64,000 nt of DNA, from the NCBI RefSeq assembly GCF_004916905.1, contig NZ_SDLV01000010.1:1-64000 (forward strand), in the 5' to 3' direction. Shown in pieces: positions 60,393-64,000 of the stretch. The notes below the pieces were generated by a model. The model was not told the origin of the DNA. It saw only the letters and a program-made list of their open reading frames with translations, and did no database searches. Numbering within the stretch: position 1 is the first letter of the stretch; each line of letters begins with the position of its first letter. Source of the stretch: Chryseobacterium candidae. GTDB taxonomy: Bacteria; Bacteroidota; Bacteroidia; Flavobacteriales; Weeksellaceae. The translations under genes and the position numbers were made by a program.

Positions 60393-62987
60393 TATAAGAA
60401 TTCTCCTCAAAAATATTATAAAATTATCTCATTTGCAACATTTGTTGGTCTCCTTTATGCTTGTAGTACAACAAAAAAAGTTCCTGATGGCGAATATCTG
60501 CTCACCAAAAACAGTTTAGAGTTCGAGGATAAGAGAGAATTTTTCGACGAAGAGCTGAAAGATTACATCCAGCAGAAACCTAATAAAAAGCAGTTTCTTT
60601 TCATGCCATTGAGTTTACTGCTCTACAATATGGCAGATCCGAAATACGATACCATACTTAATGAATACATGACCTATCCCGGTGAAATGAGAAATCAGAA
60701 ACTGAGAGACTCTTTATTCCTTAAATATAATATGAAAAGCAGCGTCGGAAAAAGTCTGCTTTTTGACCGTCTACTGCACAATTGGGGAACACCTCCGGTA
60801 ATTCTTGATCAGACAAGAAGCGAAAAAAGCGCTGAATCTATCAAGAAAAGACTTACCTACAGAGGATATTGGGATGCTGATGTAAATTTTAAACACACAT
60901 TGGATTCAGCTTCAAAAAAAGCATCTGTTAATTATTCTATCAAGCATAACGATCCTACCCGCATTAAAGATTATTATTATAATATTCCGGACCAGGGTAT
61001 CAAAGGGTATTACAACTATAATCTGAACAGAAGTCTTGTGAGATCAGGACAGATTCTTGACCAAACCGTTCTTGAAAGAGAGGTTACCAGAATTACGGAT
61101 CTGATGAGGGAGTTTGGTTTCTACAGGTTCAATGCTTCCAATGATGAAGTTTATTTCGTTGCGGATTCTCTTAAAAGCAGAAAACAGATTCCTTTAACCC
61201 TGGAAATTCATAAAGATTCTCTGGATACTCCCTATAAAATAGCCACTTTTGGAAATATTGACGTTGCCATTGTAGATGAACCCGGAGACTATCCTAAAAA
61301 TACCAGGAAAGACAGCTTAAGGAGAATAAGATTTCATACGATGAATGATAAATACAAACTTTCATCTGTATGGAGAGCGATTATTCCGGACAGTAAAAAG
61401 GTTTTTGACCAAACGAAGCTGGATGTAACCAAGAGAAACATTTTATCGATGAATAACTTTAGCATCGTTAAAGCAAGAGACTCTCTGAGACAAGGCGGAA
61501 TGACCTCTCCTAACGACAGTATTGTAGATGTTTTGTATGTACTGAAACCACTTCCGAAGTATGAACTTAAAGTGGGAACAGATATCAATTATTCTCAGGT
61601 TTTAAATCTGGGAATCTCCCCTTCTGTGGACCTTACCACCCGAAATGTTTTCAGAGGAGCAGAAAACCTTTCTACCAGTCTTTCAGGGACATTTGGTTCT
61701 ATCAGAAGTACAAAAGATATCAGTAAAAGAGTTGCAGCCTACGAAATATCAGCTCAGGCATCCCTGAATTTCCCAAGGCTTTTATTGCCTTTTAATTATT
61801 ATAAATTCATTCCTAAACGATATACCCCTACATCATCTATTTTGCTGGGGGCATCAATACAGAACAACATCGGTTTGGGTAGGTTAATTTTTAATACGGG
61901 ATTAAACTATCAGGCAAGTGTGAATGATCAGGTTTATCATAAGCTTACATTATTCAATACTCAGGTCAGTCTGACGAAAAATAAAGATGCCTACTATGAC
62001 TACTTTGTGAATGACGGAAGGGTAAAAGATGAGGTATTCGGGAATTATTTTATGTTTAACCCAGAAACTGCGCAAACCGGACAAGATTACAAAGATGGAA
62101 AACTTAGTGTGGATGAGGTTTCCAAAAAGATTATTGAGAATGATGCTTACCGTGGAAGTCTCAATCAGCAGGGAATAGATCTTTTAACGGCATTTACCGG
62201 AACACTGGTTAACAAAGACAGACAAACCCAGGATGTCCTTATTTCTTCAATGATCTACAATTTTGTTTATAGCGAAATTGGAAAAAAAGAATATCCAAAT
62301 GCTTTTTATTTTAATGGAAAAGTAGAACTTGCGGGTAATATCTTAAGCTTATTTAATAAAAAAGATAATGGCGGAGGTATTGTTACCGGTCCACAAGGAA
62401 CTATTTTTGGGCTGCCATACGCACAGTTTGTGAAGTTTGATATTGATACAAGAAAATATTTCAAATTTAATGGTAACCAGACATTGGTGCTGCGCCAGTT
62501 TATCGGAGTTGGAATTCCGTATGGAAATTCTGAAGATATGCCTATTATCAAATCTTACTTCAATGGAGGTTCTAACGATATCAGAGCATGGGTAGCCTTT
62601 GGAGGATTAGGTCCTGCTGATTCTCAGGTTGATGAGAGAGTTCGTACTTATATGACTGATAATTTAAAGCTTACTACCAATATTGAATATAGAATTCCTT
62701 TCAATAAAACCTATGAAGGAGCTTTATTTACGGATATCGGAAATACGTGGAGTCTTCGTAACTATAACGACGGATATGGAGATGAATTTAAATTCGGTAA
62801 GTTCTGGAAACAAGTAGGTATCGGAAGTGGATTCGGATTAAGATTAAATATTGCCTACGTAACAGCGAGAATTGACCTTGCGTATAAGATCTATGACCCA
62901 AATAAACCTGAAGGCGACCGATGGAGATTCAAATTCATCCAGCCTTTCAAACCTACAGTTAATATAGCGTTCGGGTATCCTTTCTAA
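60378..62987 (+). CDS. tamL: TamL/BamA-family outer-membrane assembly lipoprotein
   Basis: An 869-aa protein. The N-terminus has a signal with lipobox LLYAC (Cys about 28), so it is a lipidated Omp85-type protein as described for TamL of Bacteroidota. POTRA-like modules with charged segments follow (KRLTYRGYWDADVNFKHTLD). The C-terminal half is a beta-barrel with FNGGSNDIRAWVAFGGLGPA and the closing strand NIAFGYPF. It probably assembles outer-membrane proteins; no tamB gene is next to it in the window. The divergent methyltransferase gene overlaps its 5' end, so the two share promoter DNA within each other's coding sequence. Confidence 0.88.
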   Translation: MSCKHYKNSPQKYYKIISFATFVGLLYACSTTKKVPDGEYLLTKNSLEFEDKREFFDEELKDYIQQKPNKKQFLFMPLSLLLYNMADPKYDTILNEYMTYPGEMRNQKLRDSLFLKYNMKSSVGKSLLFDRLLHNWGTPPVILDQTRSEKSAESIKKRLTYRGYWDADVNFKHTLDSASKKASVNYSIKHNDPTRIKDYYYNIPDQGIKGYYNYNLNRSLVRSGQILDQTVLEREVTRITDLMREFGFYRFNASNDEVYFVADSLKSRKQIPLTLEIHKDSLDTPYKIATFGNIDVAIVDEPGDYPKNTRKDSLRRIRFHTMNDKYKLSSVWRAIIPDSKKVFDQTKLDVTKRNILSMNNFSIVKARDSLRQGGMTSPNDSIVDVLYVLKPLPKYELKVGTDINYSQVLNLGISPSVDLTTRNVFRGAENLSTSLSGTFGSIRSTKDISKRVAAYEISAQASLNFPRLLLPFNYYKFIPKRYTPTSSILLGASIQNNIGLGRLIFNTGLNYQASVNDQVYHKLTLFNTQVSLTKNKDAYYDYFVNDGRVKDEVFGNYFMFNPETAQTGQDYKDGKLSVDEVSKKIIENDAYRGSLNQQGIDLLTAFTGTLVNKDRQTQDVLISSMIYNFVYSEIGKKEYPNAFYFNGKVELAGNILSLFNKKDNGGGIVTGPQGTIFGLPYAQFVKFDIDTRKYFKFNGNQTLVLRQFIGVGIPYGNSEDMPIIKSYFNGGSNDIRAWVAFGGLGPADSQVDERVRTYMTDNLKLTTNIEYRIPFNKTYEGALFTDIGNTWSLRNYNDGYGDEFKFGKFWKQVGIGSGFGLRLNIAYVTARIDLAYKIYDPNKPEGDRWRFKFIQPFKPTVNIAFGYPF

Positions 62988-63601
62988 TCCGGAGAAACGC
63001 CTAGAATAAAATATACTACAGCAATCACACGGGCGAGGATTTCCCTCGTCTGGTTTCTGTAGAAACTTTCAGGTCTTGTGACATCCTGCGCATCAAATCC
63101 CAAAGCATTCATATCATTATTTCTTGCAAAAAACAATGCTCTCAGGTTGTGATATCCCTGAGATACGATAATGACATTTTTCTTCTTATAAACATCCTTA
63201 CAGCGGAGAATGCTTTTATAGGTGTTAAAGCCCTTCGGATCTTCCACAATAATATCTTCAGGCACTCCTTCCTGATTGATCAGATAGTTTTTCATTGCAC
63301 CCGGTTCATTATACCCCTTACTCTTCTCCCCGCTCACTATAATTTTCCTGATTTTTCCATGATGGTAAAGAAGTGCTGCAGCATCCATCCTTTTGGTGAA
63401 ATAAGGATTGGATTTTCCGGATCTCATTTTCGGAGATGTTCCCAGAACTAATGCAATTTCCCTTGGCGGAATTTTTGAAATTTTGGTATACGTTCTCCCG
63501 TTGGTAAGTCCGAAAACCCACACATTACAGAAGCATATCATCAGAATTCCCAATTCCAGTGATATAAACCCAAGGTTAAATATGTTCCTAATAATTCTCA
63601 A
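62984..63601 (-). CDS. SanA/YdcF-like DUF218 envelope protein
   Basis: A 205-aa protein with one N-terminal membrane segment and a DUF218 domain, the family of SanA (vancomycin high-temperature exclusion) and ElyC. IPPREIALVLGTSPKMRSGK, the HHGKIRKIIVSGEKSKGYNE loop and IIVEDPKGFNTYKSILRCKD are its conserved blocks. The start is TTG at 63601, overlapping the stop of the ferredoxin-domain gene (TTGA arrangement), so it is translated by coupling. It converges on tamL with a 4-bp overlap. Role: envelope barrier, exact reaction unknown. Confidence 0.85.
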   Translation of the reverse strand: MRIIRNIFNLGFISLELGILMICFCNVWVFGLTNGRTYTKISKIPPREIALVLGTSPKMRSGKSNPYFTKRMDAAALLYHHGKIRKIIVSGEKSKGYNEPGAMKNYLINQEGVPEDIIVEDPKGFNTYKSILRCKDVYKKKNVIIVSQGYHNLRALFFARNNDMNALGFDAQDVTRPESFYRNQTREILARVIAVVYFILGVSPD

Positions 63602-64000
63602 CTAAGATCAAAGTTAAGCTTTATTTTTTTACTTTTCACAATAGACATACAAGCTAAAATATGTCCCTGCTCTTCCTCTTTTTCCGTAAGATACTCATTT
63701 TCCAGCAATTCCACCTCTCCTTCTTCTAAAGAACATTCACAACTTCCACAGATTCCGGACTTGCAGGAATAAGGAACAGGGAATTTCTGCATCAGAAGCT
63801 GCTGAAGGATTTTATCCTTATTATCAGGGAGCTGAGTTGTATATTTTTTCCCCAGCATGGTAAATTCTACCTCAATATTTTCAATCAGAGGGAATTCTTT
63901 TTCTACAGGATAAATATCATCATTAAATTCTTCAAAAAGCTCAAAATGAATATTCTTTTTCGGAATTCCGTGGTGATAACATGCATTGGCCAATGTCTTG
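63598..64000 (-). CDS. 2Fe-2S ferredoxin-domain oxidoreductase, C-terminal part
   Basis: The frame is open to the window end, so the N-terminus lies outside. The visible 134 residues end in a plant-type ferredoxin domain with four cysteine ligands: YSCKSGICGSC then LEEG, and a late ILACMSI. Upstream residues (NACYHHGIPKKNIHFELFEE) match the end of the NAD(P)H/flavin reductase domain, as in PaaE-like or flavohemoprotein-type reductases. The whole protein would pass electrons from NAD(P)H via flavin to the 2Fe-2S centre. It is followed by a coupled SanA-like gene. Confidence 0.87.
   Translation of the reverse strand, partial: KTLANACYHHGIPKKNIHFELFEEFNDDIYPVEKEFPLIENIEVEFTMLGKKYTTQLPDNKDKILQQLLMQKFPVPYSCKSGICGSCECSLEEGEVELLENEYLTEKEEEQGHILACMSIVKSKKIKLNFDLS

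Overview
The window looks like a chromosome segment of a Bacteroidota bacterium, family Weeksellaceae, most likely Chryseobacterium or a close relative. This is inferred from the AT-rich DNA, promoters of the TAnnTTTG type (a -33 TTG about 19 nt upstream is visible at three sites), the lack of Shine-Dalgarno sequences, TonB-dependent receptors, a porQ-cmk pair, tamL, and a fused CcsBA cytochrome c assembly protein. No rRNA operon or CRISPR array is present. There is one normal tRNA (Ala, anticodon GGC) and one degenerate tRNA-Asp-like sequence.

Layout. Positions 1-7.2 kb hold ordinary genes (methyltransferase, NlpC/P60 lipoprotein, secreted proteins, alkB). They also hold a remnant of a rifampin ADP-ribosyltransferase gene and a TPP-riboswitch-controlled thiamine transporter operon that includes an acyl-CoA-dehydrogenase-like flavoprotein. 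Positions 7.4-7.9 kb are a gene-free stretch with a promoter, a candidate structured RNA, the degenerate tRNA-Asp and a 13-bp insertion-sequence end.

Positions 7.9-19.4 kb are the most interesting part: a class I lanthipeptide cluster on the minus strand. In transcription order it encodes a TonB-dependent outer-membrane receptor, two nearly identical precursor peptides with double-glycine leaders, a terminator-like attenuator, a LanC-like protein that lacks two zinc ligands, an intact LanC, a luciferase-like flavin oxidoreductase, a full-length LanB dehydratase, and a C39-peptidase ABC exporter. The working model is: LanB dehydrates Ser/Thr, LanC closes thioether rings, the luciferase-like enzyme tailors the peptide, and the exporter cleaves after GG and secretes it. 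An IS end lies 11 bp beyond the exporter's stop codon, and a complete IS3-family element (20.26-21.56 kb) lies on the other side, so the block looks like an acquired island.

The IS joins an RHS fragment to a truncated TonB receptor. Positions 22.5-27.8 kb are a type VI secretion module: VgrG, a PAAR-like/Hint/nuclease effector, a likely immunity protein, a stray Hint fragment and an unknown protein. Positions 28.5-34.8 kb encode a regulated RND efflux pump. Positions 34.9-45.9 kb hold acetyltransferase, lysine catabolism (lysine 6-transaminase and an ALDH7-type semialdehyde dehydrogenase), an SPFH protein with a small ribbon-helix-helix protein, CcsBA, a Crp-like regulator and an isochorismatase-like hydrolase.

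Positions 46.2-64 kb are mostly core genes: ftsK, lolA, an LptF/G permease, a KAS III-like enzyme, frr, pyrH, porQ, cmk, an envelope trio (YtxH, holin-like, unknown), an rRNA/tRNA methyltransferase, tamL, a SanA-like protein and a ferredoxin-domain oxidoreductase cut by the window end. A vestigial second copy of the ftsK 3' end and a frameshifted lipoprotein gene are visible here.
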